Positions 52,885 through 61,905 are shown, counted from the stretch's first letter. The stretch: DNA of 64,000 nucleotides from Rathayibacter sp. VKM Ac-2760 (GCF_009834185.1 NZ_CP047174.1:62001-126000); one strand, 5' to 3'. Notes: a model not told the origin generated them from the sequence alone. A program made the numbers and translations.

Positions 52885-53916
52885 TCAGAACAGCGTCGGC
52901 GGCAGGTGGGCGATCGGACGCAGCCCCGTGAGAGTGACCCGGATGCTGTCGAAGCGCCTCATGGAGAAGGGAGCGGTCGTCTCGCCGGCGATCCGCAGCC
53001 ACGTCTCCGCGTCCGCGGTGGGATCCCCCGTGACGCCGTGAAGCGTGATCGGCGCGCCGGAGCCGCTCCGCAGGACGACGGTGATCCCGGAGCCGACGAG
53101 CCCAGCGCGCCCTGCGCGGGTGCAGGCGCGGCGCACGCACAGCTCCACGAGCCCGTCGGTGGTGTGATCGGGGCGCGCGTACCCCGCGATCGCGCCCTCG
53201 GCCGTCAGTGCCGTGCGCGCCTCGACGGGTCGCACCTGGTCGTCGTCCGTGCCCTCGCGCATCCGACGGAGCCGTCGCGACATGGTCGTGCCGCACGCCG
53301 CCTGCAGCCGCTCGTCGAGGACGGAGTCGAGATCGCCCAGCCGCCGGACGCCGAGGCTCTCGAGTCGGCGGAGCGTGGTGCCTCCGACACCCCAGAGCCG
53401 ATCGACCGCCAAGGACCTGCGCAGCTCCGCGTCCTGCTCGCCGTCGATCACGACCAGTCCGTCGGGCTTCGCGGCTCGAGAGGCGAGCTTGGCCATGAGC
53501 TTCGTGCGCCCGACTCCGATGCTCACGGGCAGCCCCAGTTCGCGAGCGGCACCGGCGCGGATCGCCGTCCCGGCCCGCGCGGCCTCCGAGGAGTCAGCGG
53601 CACCGACGTCGAGGAACGCCTCCTCGATCGATCCCGGCTCGACCGCTCTCGCATGGCGATGGAAGAGGTCGAAGAGCGCATCGCCCGCCTCCTCCACTTC
53701 GTCCCGCGGGACGTCGACGAGCTCGAGCTCCGGGCAGACCCGCAGCGCCTCGGCGATCGTCGCACCACCGCGGACGCCTCGCGCCCGGGCGGGGTAGTTC
53801 GCGCTCGCGATGAAGTGGTGCACCACCACGGCCATCGGACGAGTGCGCAGACGAGGGTGCGACCGCATGACGACGGAGGCGTAGAAGCAGTCGGCATCGG
53901 CGTGCAGCAGCGGCAT
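52885..53916 (-). CDS. Y-family DNA polymerase, DinB-like, with altered active-site Asp
   Basis: 343 residues from ATG 53916 (GAGAGGG upstream); the frame is open to 53961. DinB/UmuC fold: LHADADCFYASVV at the N-terminus, VVVHHFIASANYPARARGV, EPGSIEEAFLDV, VSIGVGRTKLMAKLASRAAKP and RLWGVGGTTLRRLESLGVR. The first metal ligand is present as D7, but the usual SIDEA motif reads SIEEA (E98 in place of Asp, followed by E99). Also the Glu after FASV is Val. It may be a divergent translesion polymerase or a low-activity variant. It is immediately upstream of uvrB and on the same strand, but has no visible PafBC box. Confidence 0.85.
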   Translation of the reverse strand: MPLLHADADCFYASVVMRSHPRLRTRPMAVVVHHFIASANYPARARGVRGGATIAEALRVCPELELVDVPRDEVEEAGDALFDLFHRHARAVEPGSIEEAFLDVGAADSSEAARAGTAIRAGAARELGLPVSIGVGRTKLMAKLASRAAKPDGLVVIDGEQDAELRRSLAVDRLWGVGGTTLRRLESLGVRRLGDLDSVLDERLQAACGTTMSRRLRRMREGTDDDQVRPVEARTALTAEGAIAGYARPDHTTDGLVELCVRRACTRAGRAGLVGSGITVVLRSGSGAPITLHGVTGDPTADAETWLRIAGETTAPFSMRRFDSIRVTLTGLRPIAHLPPTLF

Positions 53917-54125
53917 CGTCAGCCCTCTCGACAGGGGCCGCCGGAGACACCCCGACAGCACCCCTCGATCATCGCGGACCTGCGAGCTCGGTGGCGCTGA
54001 GATCGATGCGGGGCAGTGGGCCTCCGGCGTCTGCGCACAGGCGATGTCCGCAGCGTCCGCGACGACCGCCGTCGGGAAGTGGCATCCTTCCCCGCAGAGA
54101 CTTCCACCGAACGAGAGGACACCCC

Positions 54126-55019
54126 GTGCCCCTGGACCCCGGCATCGTCGAGCGCCTACCGCTTCTGGAAGGGGTCGGACGCAGCGGTCCGGCGGTGGCT
54201 CGGGCGGACGCCGCCTTCACCGCGGATGATCCCTGGAGCGAGCCGCCCGGTATCGACATCGCCGACGTCGTCGTCGCCGGACCCCACGGCGCGATCCCGA
54301 TCCGCCGGTACGCCCCCCGCACGTTCGAGTCCGCCCTGCTGTGGGTGCACGGCGGGGGATTCTCGTTCGGCGGACTCGACATGCCGGAGTCGCACGTGGT
54401 CGCCGCCGAGCTGGCGGCTCGAGCGAACGCCCTGGTCGTGACGGTCGACTACCGCCTGGCACGACCGGACCAGCGCTACCCGATCCCGATGGAGGACGTC
54501 ATCGCGGCGTGGACGTGGCTGGGGACCGAGTACCCGGATGCACGTCGCGCACTGGGCGGGGCGTCCGCCGGAGCGGCGCTGGCGCTGGCGTGCGCACGGA
54601 GTGAGCCCGCGGACGTCACGACGCTGCTGCTCGCGTATCCGTTCGTCCACTTCCCCGTGCCCGCGCTCGACGATGCGACCGCCGCAGTGATGCGCGACCT
54701 GCCGTCGCGGCTGCGGTTCACTCCTGCCGTCATCGAGGACATGGTGCTGGCGTACGTCGGCCGCGTGCACACTCTGCCCGAGCTCGCCCTGCCGGCGGCC
54801 GCGCCGATCGCGGCCACTCATCCGGAGACCTTCGTACTGACCTCGGAGTACGACGATCTGCGCCCGTCGGGCGATCTGCTCGTGCGTCAGCTCGCCGACG
54901 CCGGCGTCCGGGTGCACGCGCGTCGCGAGCCGGGGGTGCTGCACGGCCACCTGAATCGGCATCCCGGCGCCCCGGGCGTCGACGGCTCGCTCGACTGGTT
55001 CGCCGCGGCCCTGAGCTGA
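54126..55019 (+). CDS. Alpha/beta-hydrolase, HSL-type esterase
   Basis: 297 residues from GTG 54126. Hormone-sensitive-lipase family: oxyanion motif WVHGGGFSFGG, VVTVDYRLAR, nucleophile GASAGAALAL, LLLAYPFVHF, and LTSEYDDLRPSGD with Asp. The C-terminal HGHL provides the His. No signal peptide, so a cytoplasmic carboxylesterase for small acyl esters. Upstream 53917-54125 holds the divergent promoters of this gene and the polymerase gene. Convergent with the TetR gene at 55087; a C10 homopolymer lies between. Confidence 0.88.
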   Translation: MPLDPGIVERLPLLEGVGRSGPAVARADAAFTADDPWSEPPGIDIADVVVAGPHGAIPIRRYAPRTFESALLWVHGGGFSFGGLDMPESHVVAAELAARANALVVTVDYRLARPDQRYPIPMEDVIAAWTWLGTEYPDARRALGGASAGAALALACARSEPADVTTLLLAYPFVHFPVPALDDATAAVMRDLPSRLRFTPAVIEDMVLAYVGRVHTLPELALPAAAPIAATHPETFVLTSEYDDLRPSGDLLVRQLADAGVRVHARREPGVLHGHLNRHPGAPGVDGSLDWFAAALS

Positions 55020-55086
55020 TCTCCCCCCCCCCGCGCCGGACGCAGCGGACCGGCTGAACGCCGGGCCTGTCTGCGAGGTCGGAGGG

Positions 55087-55677
55087 CTACGCCTCCGCCT
55101 GCTCCGGCGCGCTCGAGGCGTAGGGCCCGAGGACCGCGTGCACGTACCGGGTGAGTGTCGAGCGCATCGTCTCGCGATCGACTCCGTCGAGGGACGGGTC
55201 AATTCCGGCCACCATCAGTCCCCCTCCGGCCGCCGCGAGGGCCACACGCGCTTCAGCGCTCGGCCGGTGCCCGATGAGGAGGGCGTCCATCCGAGCGGTG
55301 TGGCGCTGGTACCGCTCGTCGGAGCGGAGGAGCCGGGTCATCTCGGGATCACGAGGCAGGGTCGCCGCGAAGTCGCGATGGTCCAGGACGAGTTCGACGA
55401 GCCCGGTCACGGTCGCGTCGAACCGAGAGGCCCGCGTCGGCTGCATCGACGCCTCCTCGACGAGCGAGCGCAGCTGCTCGATCGCCGGCTCCGCGGTCGC
55501 CAGGACGATCTCGTCCTTCGACTTGAACTGGTGGTAGACCGCCGCCTTCGTGACGCCGAGGTGATCGGCGATCATCTGCAGCGACGTCCCGTGGACACCG
55601 TGCTGCGCGAACAGAGCACGGGCGGCGTCGAGGAGCTTCAGGCGGCTGCTGCCCGTACTGCCGGGGGGTCTGCCCAC
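55087..55677 (-). CDS. TetR-family regulator, P450 cluster
   Basis: 196 residues from GTG 55677, with AAGGAG 8 bases upstream; the long frame above is not used. Helix-turn-helix at residues 12-58 (LLDAARALFAQHGVHGTSLQ, LGVTKAAVYHQFKSKDEI). The ligand domain is typical of actinobacterial regulators that control P450 and oxidoreductase genes. It is divergent from the reductase gene, with a near-perfect palindrome (55744-55763) in between as its likely operator. Confidence 0.9.
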   Translation of the reverse strand: MGRPPGSTGSSRLKLLDAARALFAQHGVHGTSLQMIADHLGVTKAAVYHQFKSKDEIVLATAEPAIEQLRSLVEEASMQPTRASRFDATVTGLVELVLDHRDFAATLPRDPEMTRLLRSDERYQRHTARMDALLIGHRPSAEARVALAAAGGGLMVAGIDPSLDGVDRETMRSTLTRYVHAVLGPYASSAPEQAEA

Positions 55678-55743
55678 GCACGCACTCCTTCGTCTGCTCG
55701 ATCGTACGCGAACCTGAGTTTCCGCCGAATGCGGATGGCGAAT

Positions 55744-55763
55744 AACTAGCCGAGCGGCTAGTT
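55744..55763. promoter_or_regulatory. TetR operator of the P450 cluster
   Basis: AACTAGCCG (55744-55752) and CGGCTAGTT (55755-55763) are perfect 9-base arms with AG between. This is the size and form of a TetR-family site and lies between the divergent TetR and reductase genes, 41 bases before the reductase start. Confidence 0.75.
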
Positions 55764-55804
55764 TCGATCCCACCGAGATCGACGACCAGGAACAGGCCGA
55801 ACCC

Positions 55805-57073
55805 ATGTCGAACCCTGCAGCCAGAGGAACACCGCTCGAGCAGAGCGTGCTGATCGTCGGAGCCAGTGCTTCAGGACTGGCGACCGCCGAAGCGCTCCGA
55901 CGAGCGGGCCACCACGGCGCTCTCACCCTCCTCGATGCGGAAGCGCACCCGCCGTACGACCGGCCACCGCTGTCGAAGCAGCTGCTCGCGGGTGACTGGG
56001 ACAGGGAACGCGTGGAGCTGCGCCCGGCGGAAGCGCTCGCGGACCTCGACGCGGACTTCCTCCTCGGCCACCGCGCGGTGCGGCTGGACCTCGACGACCG
56101 CTCGGTCACCACCGACGACGGCCGACGGCTGAGCGCCGACGCCGTCGTGATCGCGACCGGCGTGACGCCGCGTCGCCTGCCGGGCCAGGACCAGCTCACC
56201 GGCACCCACGTGCTGCGCTCGCTCGACGACGCGCTGCGACTCAAGGACAGCCTCGATCCCGGACGCCGGCTCGTGGTCATCGGCAACGGCGTGCTGGGCT
56301 CCGAGATCGCCGCGACCGCCGGCCGCCTGGGCGTCACCGTCACGCTCGTCGGCACGGATCCCCTCCCCGTGCAGCGCCGGCTCGGTCGTCTGGGTGCGTG
56401 GCAGCTCACCACCCTGCACCAGCAGGCGGGCGTGGCGCTCCGCAGTGGGAGCCGAGTCGCGCGCTTGCTCGGAGACGACGGCGACGTGCGCGGTGTCGAG
56501 CTCGACACCGGCGAGACGCTTCCGGCGGACGACGTGGTCGTCGCGATCGGCTCCGATCCGCAGACCGGCTGGCTCGAGCAGAGCGGGCTCCGGGTGGACG
56601 ACGGGGTCGTCTGCGACGCCGGGTGCTCGGCGGCACCCGGCGTGTGGGCGGTGGGAGACGTCGCTCGCTGGGAGCACCCGTTCCTCGGCAGTCAGCGGTT
56701 CGAGAACCGCACGAACGCGGCCGAGCAAGCACTCGCCGTCGCTCAGAACGTCCTCGGAGGCGAGATCGACTACGCACCGATCCCGTACTTCTGGACCGAT
56801 CAGCACGGCGTCAAGATCATGGTGCACGGGGCGATTCCGGCCGATGCGCGCACGGTCATCACCGACGGTGATCCGGCGGCGGGACGCTTCGTCGCGATGG
56901 CCGTGTCCGCGCAGGACGGCGACCCCGTCGGCGTCCTCGGCTGGGGGATGCCCAAGCAAACCCGGCTCCGCCGAGCAGAGCTCGTCGCGGCCCGCGAGCG
57001 CGTGGACGCGACACCCGACGCTCCTCGCCGCACGACTCCTGACGCCTCTCGCGTCAGATTCTCACCCGCGTGA
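55805..57073 (+). CDS. FAD-dependent ferredoxin reductase
   Basis: 422 residues from ATG 55805. FAD site VLIVGASASGLATAEALRR, PPYDRPPLSKQLL, DAVVIATGVTPRRLPG, NAD site RLVVIGNGVLGSEIAATAG, and AAPGVWAVGDVARWEHPFLG. These are typical of the putidaredoxin-reductase-like (BphA4) family that passes electrons from NAD(P)H to a small ferredoxin. It is the first gene of a reductase, P450, ferredoxin set, so it provides the electrons for the P450 here. Confidence 0.92.
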   Translation: MSNPAARGTPLEQSVLIVGASASGLATAEALRRAGHHGALTLLDAEAHPPYDRPPLSKQLLAGDWDRERVELRPAEALADLDADFLLGHRAVRLDLDDRSVTTDDGRRLSADAVVIATGVTPRRLPGQDQLTGTHVLRSLDDALRLKDSLDPGRRLVVIGNGVLGSEIAATAGRLGVTVTLVGTDPLPVQRRLGRLGAWQLTTLHQQAGVALRSGSRVARLLGDDGDVRGVELDTGETLPADDVVVAIGSDPQTGWLEQSGLRVDDGVVCDAGCSAAPGVWAVGDVARWEHPFLGSQRFENRTNAAEQALAVAQNVLGGEIDYAPIPYFWTDQHGVKIMVHGAIPADARTVITDGDPAAGRFVAMAVSAQDGDPVGVLGWGMPKQTRLRRAELVAARERVDATPDAPRRTTPDASRVRFSPA

Positions 57074-57120
57074 CCACAGGCGCATTGCGCCCACCGCAGT
57101 CCCGATACGGAGGTAGACGA

Positions 57121-58353
57121 ATGTCCATCAGCACCGACCAGCGAACCGCGCACGACGAACTCGAGAGCATCGGTTCCTTCCCGCTCCAGCGAGACGCGAA
57201 GTGCCCCTTCGACCCGCCTCCCCGAGGACTCGAGGCGCAGGAGGCAGGTCCTCTCACCAAGGTGACGCTCTGGGACGGCAGCACGCCCTGGTTCGTCACC
57301 CGCTACGACGAGCAGCGGCAGCTCCTCGCCGACTCTCGTGTCAGCGCCGACGTCTCCCGCCCCGGCTACCCGTCGCCCTCGGCGACCGAGGGCGACGCAG
57401 GACTGAGCTTCATCCTGATGGACGACCCCGAGCACGCCCGGCTGCGGCGGATGGTGACCGCGCCGTTCATGGTCAAGCGCATCAACGCCATGCGGCCAGC
57501 GATCCAGGAGCTCGTCGACAGCTTGATCGACGACCTCCTCGCCGGCCCCCGTCCCGTCGACCTCGTGGAGGCGTTCGCGCTTCCGATGCCGTCGCTGGTG
57601 ATCAGCCGGCTGCTCGGCGTCCCCTATCGGGACCACGACTTCTTCCAGCGCAACAGCAAGATCTTTGTCAGCCGCGACAGCACATCCGAGGAGACGCGCT
57701 CGGCGATGGGTGCGCTCGACTCCTACCTCCGCGCGCTGATCGACGTGAAGCTCGCGGAGCCGACCGACGACGTCTTCTCCGACCTCGCGATGCGCGTGGA
57801 GGCCGGGGAGCTCACCCGCGAAGGCGCCGCGCAGATGGGCGTCCTGCTCCTGGTCGCCGGTCACGAGACGACCGCGAACATGATCGCGCTGGGCACGCTC
57901 GCGCTTCTCGAGCACCCGGACCAGCTCGCGCACCTCCGCGACTCGGGCGAGCCCGATCTCGTCGTGTCCGCCGTGGAGGAGCTGCTGCGCTACCTGACGA
58001 TCACGCACGACGGCCGCAAGCGTGTCGCGCTCGAGGACATCGAGATCGCCGGCCGGACGATCGAGGCCGGCGACGGGCTGATCATGGCGACCGACCTCGG
58101 CAACCGTGATCCCGAGGCGTTCGAGGACCCCCACGCGCTCGATCTCCGGCGCGATGCGCGCCACCACGTCGCCTTCGGATTCGGCGTGCACCAGTGCCTC
58201 GGACAGCCACTGGCCCGAGTCGAGCTGCAGGTGGTCTACAGCACCCTCTTCCGGCGCATCCCCACGCTCGCGCTCGCGACGACACTCGACCGGATCCCGT
58301 TCAAGCACGACGCGCACATCTACGGCGTGCACTCGCTCCCCGTCACCTGGTGA
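57121..58353 (+). CDS. Cytochrome P450
   Basis: 410 residues from ATG 57121 (GGAGG 8 bases before); the open frame to 57070 is not needed. Helix I LLVAGHETTANMIALG, the ExxR pair in EELLRYLTI, and the heme loop FGFGVHQCLGQPLAR with C359 as the iron ligand. Length and motifs fit soluble bacterial class I P450s similar to CYP105 or related families; the substrate is unknown. Adjoining reductase and ferredoxin form a complete electron chain. The TetR and MFS neighbours point to a small hydrophobic xenobiotic or plant compound. Confidence 0.95.
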   Translation: MSISTDQRTAHDELESIGSFPLQRDAKCPFDPPPRGLEAQEAGPLTKVTLWDGSTPWFVTRYDEQRQLLADSRVSADVSRPGYPSPSATEGDAGLSFILMDDPEHARLRRMVTAPFMVKRINAMRPAIQELVDSLIDDLLAGPRPVDLVEAFALPMPSLVISRLLGVPYRDHDFFQRNSKIFVSRDSTSEETRSAMGALDSYLRALIDVKLAEPTDDVFSDLAMRVEAGELTREGAAQMGVLLLVAGHETTANMIALGTLALLEHPDQLAHLRDSGEPDLVVSAVEELLRYLTITHDGRKRVALEDIEIAGRTIEAGDGLIMATDLGNRDPEAFEDPHALDLRRDARHHVAFGFGVHQCLGQPLARVELQVVYSTLFRRIPTLALATTLDRIPFKHDAHIYGVHSLPVTW

Positions 58354-58387
58354 AGACGATCTTCGCCCCTCTCGAAAGGACTGGACC

Positions 58388-58582
58388 ATGAAGGTGATCC
58401 TCGATCAGGCCAAGTGCGTCGCCTCCGGACAGTGCGTCACGGCGGCCGACACCGTCTTCGATCAGCGGGACGAGGACGGGATCGCGATCCTCCTCGACGA
58501 GAATCCCGGACCGGAGCGCGACGCCGAGGTGCGTCAGGCAGCGGCCGTCTGCCCCGCGCTCGCCATCCGCATCGAACCCTGA
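58388..58582 (+). CDS. [3Fe-4S]-type ferredoxin
   Basis: 64 residues from ATG 58388, ribosome site AAAGGA. The cysteines follow C-x5-C...CP: KCVASGQC and AAVCPALAI, the pattern of P450-coupled actinobacterial [3Fe-4S] ferredoxins. It carries electrons from the reductase to the P450. Acidic, cytoplasmic. Followed by a strong terminator hairpin. Confidence 0.93.
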   Translation: MKVILDQAKCVASGQCVTAADTVFDQRDEDGIAILLDENPGPERDAEVRQAAAVCPALAIRIEP

Positions 58583-58587
58583 GCATC

Positions 58588-58621
58588 CGGGCGGGGGCCC
58601 GTGCGAACAGGCCCCCGCCCG
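58588..58621 (+). terminator. Terminator after the P450 operon
   Basis: Perfect 12-bp stem CGGGCGGGGGCC (58588-58599) with GGCCCCCGCCCG (58610-58621), 10-base loop. It starts 5 bases past the ferredoxin stop. No T-run. Confidence 0.7.
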
Positions 58622-58695
58622 CTCCGCGGGCACCGGACGTCGTCGATCGTGCTGCGCCCGACCGGACCCGCGTCTCCCCCGCCCCGACCCTCGCC

Positions 58696-58715
58696 GTCCC
58701 GTCCCGTCCCGTCCC
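58696..58715. repeat. Short tandem repeat GTCCC x4 before the MFS ribosome site
   Basis: Four exact GTCCC units end 3 bases before the AAGGA ribosome site of the MFS gene that starts at 58730. Variation in copy number would change the 5' leader length; slipped-strand control is possible but not shown. Confidence 0.5.
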
Positions 58716-58729
58716 GCTGAAGGAACTCC

Positions 58730-60247
58730 ATGAGCGCATCGTCCGCAGAGGCAGCCACCGAGCCGCACCGTTCTCCCGCTCCTCCGCCGAGGACGCGGGG
58801 CCTGGTCACCACCCTCGCCTTCGCGGGCATCACGGCTGCTCTCATGCAGACTCTCGTGACACCCCTGATCGCGACCCTGCCCGTCATCTTCGACACCAGC
58901 GCGTCGAACACCGCCTGGATCATCACCGCCACGCTGCTCTCCGCAGGTGTCTTCGTCCCCGTCGCCGGTCGCCTGGGCGACATCGTCGGCAAGCGGCCGA
59001 TGCTCATCGCCTGCACGGTCCCGCTGATCATCGGCTCCGTCCTCTGCGCGCTGGCGCCGTCCCTCGTCGTGATGATCATCGGCCGAGCGCTGCAGGGCAT
59101 GGGGATGGGGATGCTCCCCCTGGGACTCGCGGTCCTCCGCGACGTCCTCCCGAGAGAGAAGCTCTCCCCCGCGATCGCGCTCGTCAGCGCCACGATGGGG
59201 GTGGGCGGTGCCATCGGGCTCCCCCTCGCGGCCGCGGTCGCCGAGTTCGCCAGCTGGCGCGTGCTCTTCTGGGGCGCGGCAGCACTCGCCGTCCTGGTCG
59301 CGGCTCTCATCATCCGCTTCGTGCCCGCCACTCCCGCGGCGGCTCGCGGACAGCGTTTCGACGTTCCCGGTGCGATCGGTCTGGGGGCCGGTCTCGTCGC
59401 GGTGCTCCTCGCCGTGTCGAAGGGCGGCGAGTGGGGATGGACCTCGGCCCTCACCTGGGGGCTGATCGGAGGCGGCGTCCTCCTGCTCGTGCTCTGGGGC
59501 TGGTGGGAGACCCGCACCCGCGATCCTCTCGTCGACCTGCGGACCACGGCACGGCCGCGCGTGCTCATGACGAACATCGCCTCGATCTTCGTCGGCTTCG
59601 GGATGTACGCGAGCATGCTCGTGATCCCCCAGCTGCTGCAGTACCCCACCTCCACCGGATACGGACTGGGCCAGAGCATGCTGCAGGCCGGCCTCTGGAT
59701 GGCGCCGGCGGGAATCATGATGATGGTCCTCTCGCCCTTCGCCGGCAGGCTCACCGATCGGCGCGGACCGAAGACCACCCTCGTCATCGGCACGGCGATC
59801 ATCACTCTCGGGTACGTCATCAGCCAGCCGCTCCTGGGAACGACGTGGGGACTCCTCGTCATGTCACTGGTCGTCAACGCCGGGGTGGCGTTTGCCTACG
59901 GCGCCATGCCCACGCTCATCATGAGCTCCGTGCCGGTGGGCGAGACCGCCGCCGCGAACGGCTTCAACACTCTGATGAGATCCCTCGGCACCACGATCGG
60001 CGCTGCCGTGGTGGGCGTCGTCCTCGCCGAGAGCACCATCGGCTCGGGCTCCGCAGCGCTCATCTCGGAGGGAGGATTCCGGCTGGCCCTTCTCACCGGT
60101 GGCGTCATCGCGCTGATCGCGGTCGTCCTGGCCGCGCTCATCCCGGCGTCGCGGGCCGAGGACGACGATGCCGGTGGTTCGCGGTCGGGGGACGGCGAGG
60201 AGGTTGTCGTCCCGGACGGCGTGCGCGACGCTCCGGTCGCGACCTGA
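58730..60247 (+). CDS. MFS exporter, DHA2 (EmrB/QacA) type
   Basis: 505 residues from ATG 58730. Fourteen membrane segments predicted, with VAGRLGDIVGKRPMLIACTV between helices 2 and 3 and the drug-antiporter motif C region GVGGAIGLPLAAAVAEFASW. Late FAGRLTDRRGPKTTLVIG repeats the loop 2-3 type motif. The family exports toxic compounds with proton exchange. Located after the P450 operon and convergent with a TetR gene, it could export the P450 product or substrate. Confidence 0.9.
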   Translation: MSASSAEAATEPHRSPAPPPRTRGLVTTLAFAGITAALMQTLVTPLIATLPVIFDTSASNTAWIITATLLSAGVFVPVAGRLGDIVGKRPMLIACTVPLIIGSVLCALAPSLVVMIIGRALQGMGMGMLPLGLAVLRDVLPREKLSPAIALVSATMGVGGAIGLPLAAAVAEFASWRVLFWGAAALAVLVAALIIRFVPATPAAARGQRFDVPGAIGLGAGLVAVLLAVSKGGEWGWTSALTWGLIGGGVLLLVLWGWWETRTRDPLVDLRTTARPRVLMTNIASIFVGFGMYASMLVIPQLLQYPTSTGYGLGQSMLQAGLWMAPAGIMMMVLSPFAGRLTDRRGPKTTLVIGTAIITLGYVISQPLLGTTWGLLVMSLVVNAGVAFAYGAMPTLIMSSVPVGETAAANGFNTLMRSLGTTIGAAVVGVVLAESTIGSGSAALISEGGFRLALLTGGVIALIAVVLAALIPASRAEDDDAGGSRSGDGEEVVVPDGVRDAPVAT

Positions 60248-60253
60248 ATCACA

Positions 60254-60291
60254 GGAGCCCTCCGTGGACCGGCTCGCCGCTGGAGGGCTCC
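60254..60291. terminator. Bidirectional terminator between MFS and TetR genes
   Basis: Perfect 10-bp stem GGAGCCCTCC (60254-60263) with GGAGGGCTCC (60282-60291). It fills the 47-base gap between the convergent stop codons at 60247 and 60295. Confidence 0.65.
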
Positions 60292-60294
60292 CGC

Positions 60295-60915
60295 TCAGTC
60301 CAGGTTGCCGAGGAGGAGCGAGCAGAGGAAGGTCCGCACTCCCTGCTCGATGTCGACGGCCGCGGGATTGTAGGACCACTGCAGCTGGAGACCGTCCAGG
60401 ACCGCGATGTAGAGGTTCGCGAGCTGCGCGGGATCGGCGTCGACCTTCAGACGTCCCTCGTCCTGCGCATCCTGGAACGCCCCCGTCAGGTACTCGCGGA
60501 AGTCGTCCAGCCGCTGCGCGAAGAACTCGTGCGCGGGATGGCCGGCGCTGGACGCCTCGGCCGAGATGATCGTGTGCAGCTGGATGATCCCCGGTCGGCC
60601 GGTGTTCTCACGGAGAACGCGCGCCTGGGCGGCGAACACGTCTCGGCGGGGCGCGGACGTGACCACGTCGGCGGAGTCGTCGTACCGACGCCGCAGGACC
60701 GCGTCGAGCAGCCCGGCCTTCGTGGGGAAGTGATGCAGGAGACCCGTGAGCGAGATGTCCGCTCGCGCGGCCACGTCCTTCATGGTCGTGCCGTGGAAGC
60801 CGCGCTCACCGAACTGCGCGAGGCAGGCGTCGAGGATCCGAGTGCGCACCGCGTCGGACTTCGCGTATCGGCCGCGGGGGCCGCGCGGCCGGGAGTCGTC
60901 TGCCGCTCGGGTCAC
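60295..60915 (-). CDS. TetR-family regulator
   Basis: 206 residues from ATG 60915. Helix-turn-helix at residues 22-70 (LDACLAQFGERGFHGTTMKD, ISLTGLLHHFPTKAGLLDAV) with a basic N-terminus (RPRGPRGRYAKSD). The C-terminal domain (GRLKVDADPAQLANLYIAVL, GLQLQWSYNP) closely resembles that of the TetR protein at 42804-43430, so both probably belong to the same sugar/aglycone-related subgroup. It is downstream of the SDR gene on the same strand and may be in its operon. Confidence 0.88.
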   Translation of the reverse strand: MTRAADDSRPRGPRGRYAKSDAVRTRILDACLAQFGERGFHGTTMKDVAARADISLTGLLHHFPTKAGLLDAVLRRRYDDSADVVTSAPRRDVFAAQARVLRENTGRPGIIQLHTIISAEASSAGHPAHEFFAQRLDDFREYLTGAFQDAQDEGRLKVDADPAQLANLYIAVLDGLQLQWSYNPAAVDIEQGVRTFLCSLLLGNLD

Positions 60916-61031
60916 GACGCGACCGCCGGTCGATCGTCGGAGCGGCTCACCGGCCGCGCCGCGGCTCGAGAGGGCGCGCGCGGTCGCCCGCGCCCCGCCC
61001 GCGCGCGCCGCTCCTCCCGCTGCGATCGCGC

Positions 61032-61766
61032 TCAGACATGCGCCAGGCCCGCGCTCTCGCCGCCGTCCGCGACGAACTCGGCGCCCGTCGAGAAGGAGGA
61101 CTCGTCACCCGCGAGGAAGACGACCAGCTTCGCGATCTCCGCCATCTCCCCCATGCGATGCAGCGCGACGTGATCCTGCGGGAACTCCATGCCCTGGAGC
61201 AGGGGCGTGCGGATCAGACCCGGATGCACGGTGTTGACCCGGACGTTGTACGGGCCGAGGTCGAGCGCTGCGCTCTTCGTCAAACCGCGGAGACCGAACT
61301 TCGACGCGTTGTACCCGGTGATGCCTCCGTAGCCCTGCAGGCCCGCATCCGAGGAGATGTTGATGATCGAGCCGCGACCGGACGCCTTCAGGGCCTCGGT
61401 GGCGGAGCGCATCCCGTAGAAGGAACCGGTGAGGTTGACGTCGATCACCAGGTTCCAGTCGTCGACGGAGTGCTGGTCGAAGGGCGCGTTCCTGACGACC
61501 CCGGCGTTGTTGACGAGCACGTCGAGACGCCCGAACTCCTCCAGCGCCACGGCGACCGCCGCGGTCCACTGGTCGTAGCTGCGCACGTCGAGCGGTACGA
61601 AGCGCGCGGCGGCGCCGATCTCCTCGGCGAGGAGGCGACCGTCCTCCTCGAGGACGTCGCCGATCAGCACCGACGCTCCTTCCGCCGCGAGCGCCCGCGC
61701 GAATTCGGCGCCGAGACCGCGAGCGGCTCCGCTGATGAGGGCGACCTTGTCGTTCAAGCGATTCAT
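61032..61766 (-). CDS. SDR-family NAD(P)-dependent oxidoreductase
   Basis: 244 residues from ATG 61766. SDR motifs: ALISGAARGLGAEFARALAA, NNAGVVRN, SIINISSDAG, YNASKFGLRG (Tyr-x3-Lys) and VHPGLIRTPLL. Subfamily resembles 3-alpha/20-beta-hydroxysteroid dehydrogenases, which also act on cyclic alcohols such as terpenoid alcohols. A role with the P450 cluster, oxidising the hydroxylated product, is possible. Divergent from GH3 with a candidate operator between. Confidence 0.9.
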   Translation of the reverse strand: MNRLNDKVALISGAARGLGAEFARALAAEGASVLIGDVLEEDGRLLAEEIGAAARFVPLDVRSYDQWTAAVAVALEEFGRLDVLVNNAGVVRNAPFDQHSVDDWNLVIDVNLTGSFYGMRSATEALKASGRGSIINISSDAGLQGYGGITGYNASKFGLRGLTKSAALDLGPYNVRVNTVHPGLIRTPLLQGMEFPQDHVALHRMGEMAEIAKLVVFLAGDESSFSTGAEFVADGGESAGLAHV

Positions 61767-61905
61767 GGGGGGCCTTTCTTCGTGTGGCGGACGACGTCGG
61801 GACGACGAGGAGGAAGCGGATCGGGGCCGGGGCCCGGTGGACGGGATCCGCCGTCGTGGGCGGGCGCGCGATCGTGGTGCTGCCGACGGCCTCCGTCCAC
61901 TCCCT

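Noticed and set aside
55023..55032. C10 homopolymer between the esterase and TetR genes.
   Set aside because: It is between convergent genes after both reading frames, so a phase-variation role is unlikely; it could also be a sequencing length error.
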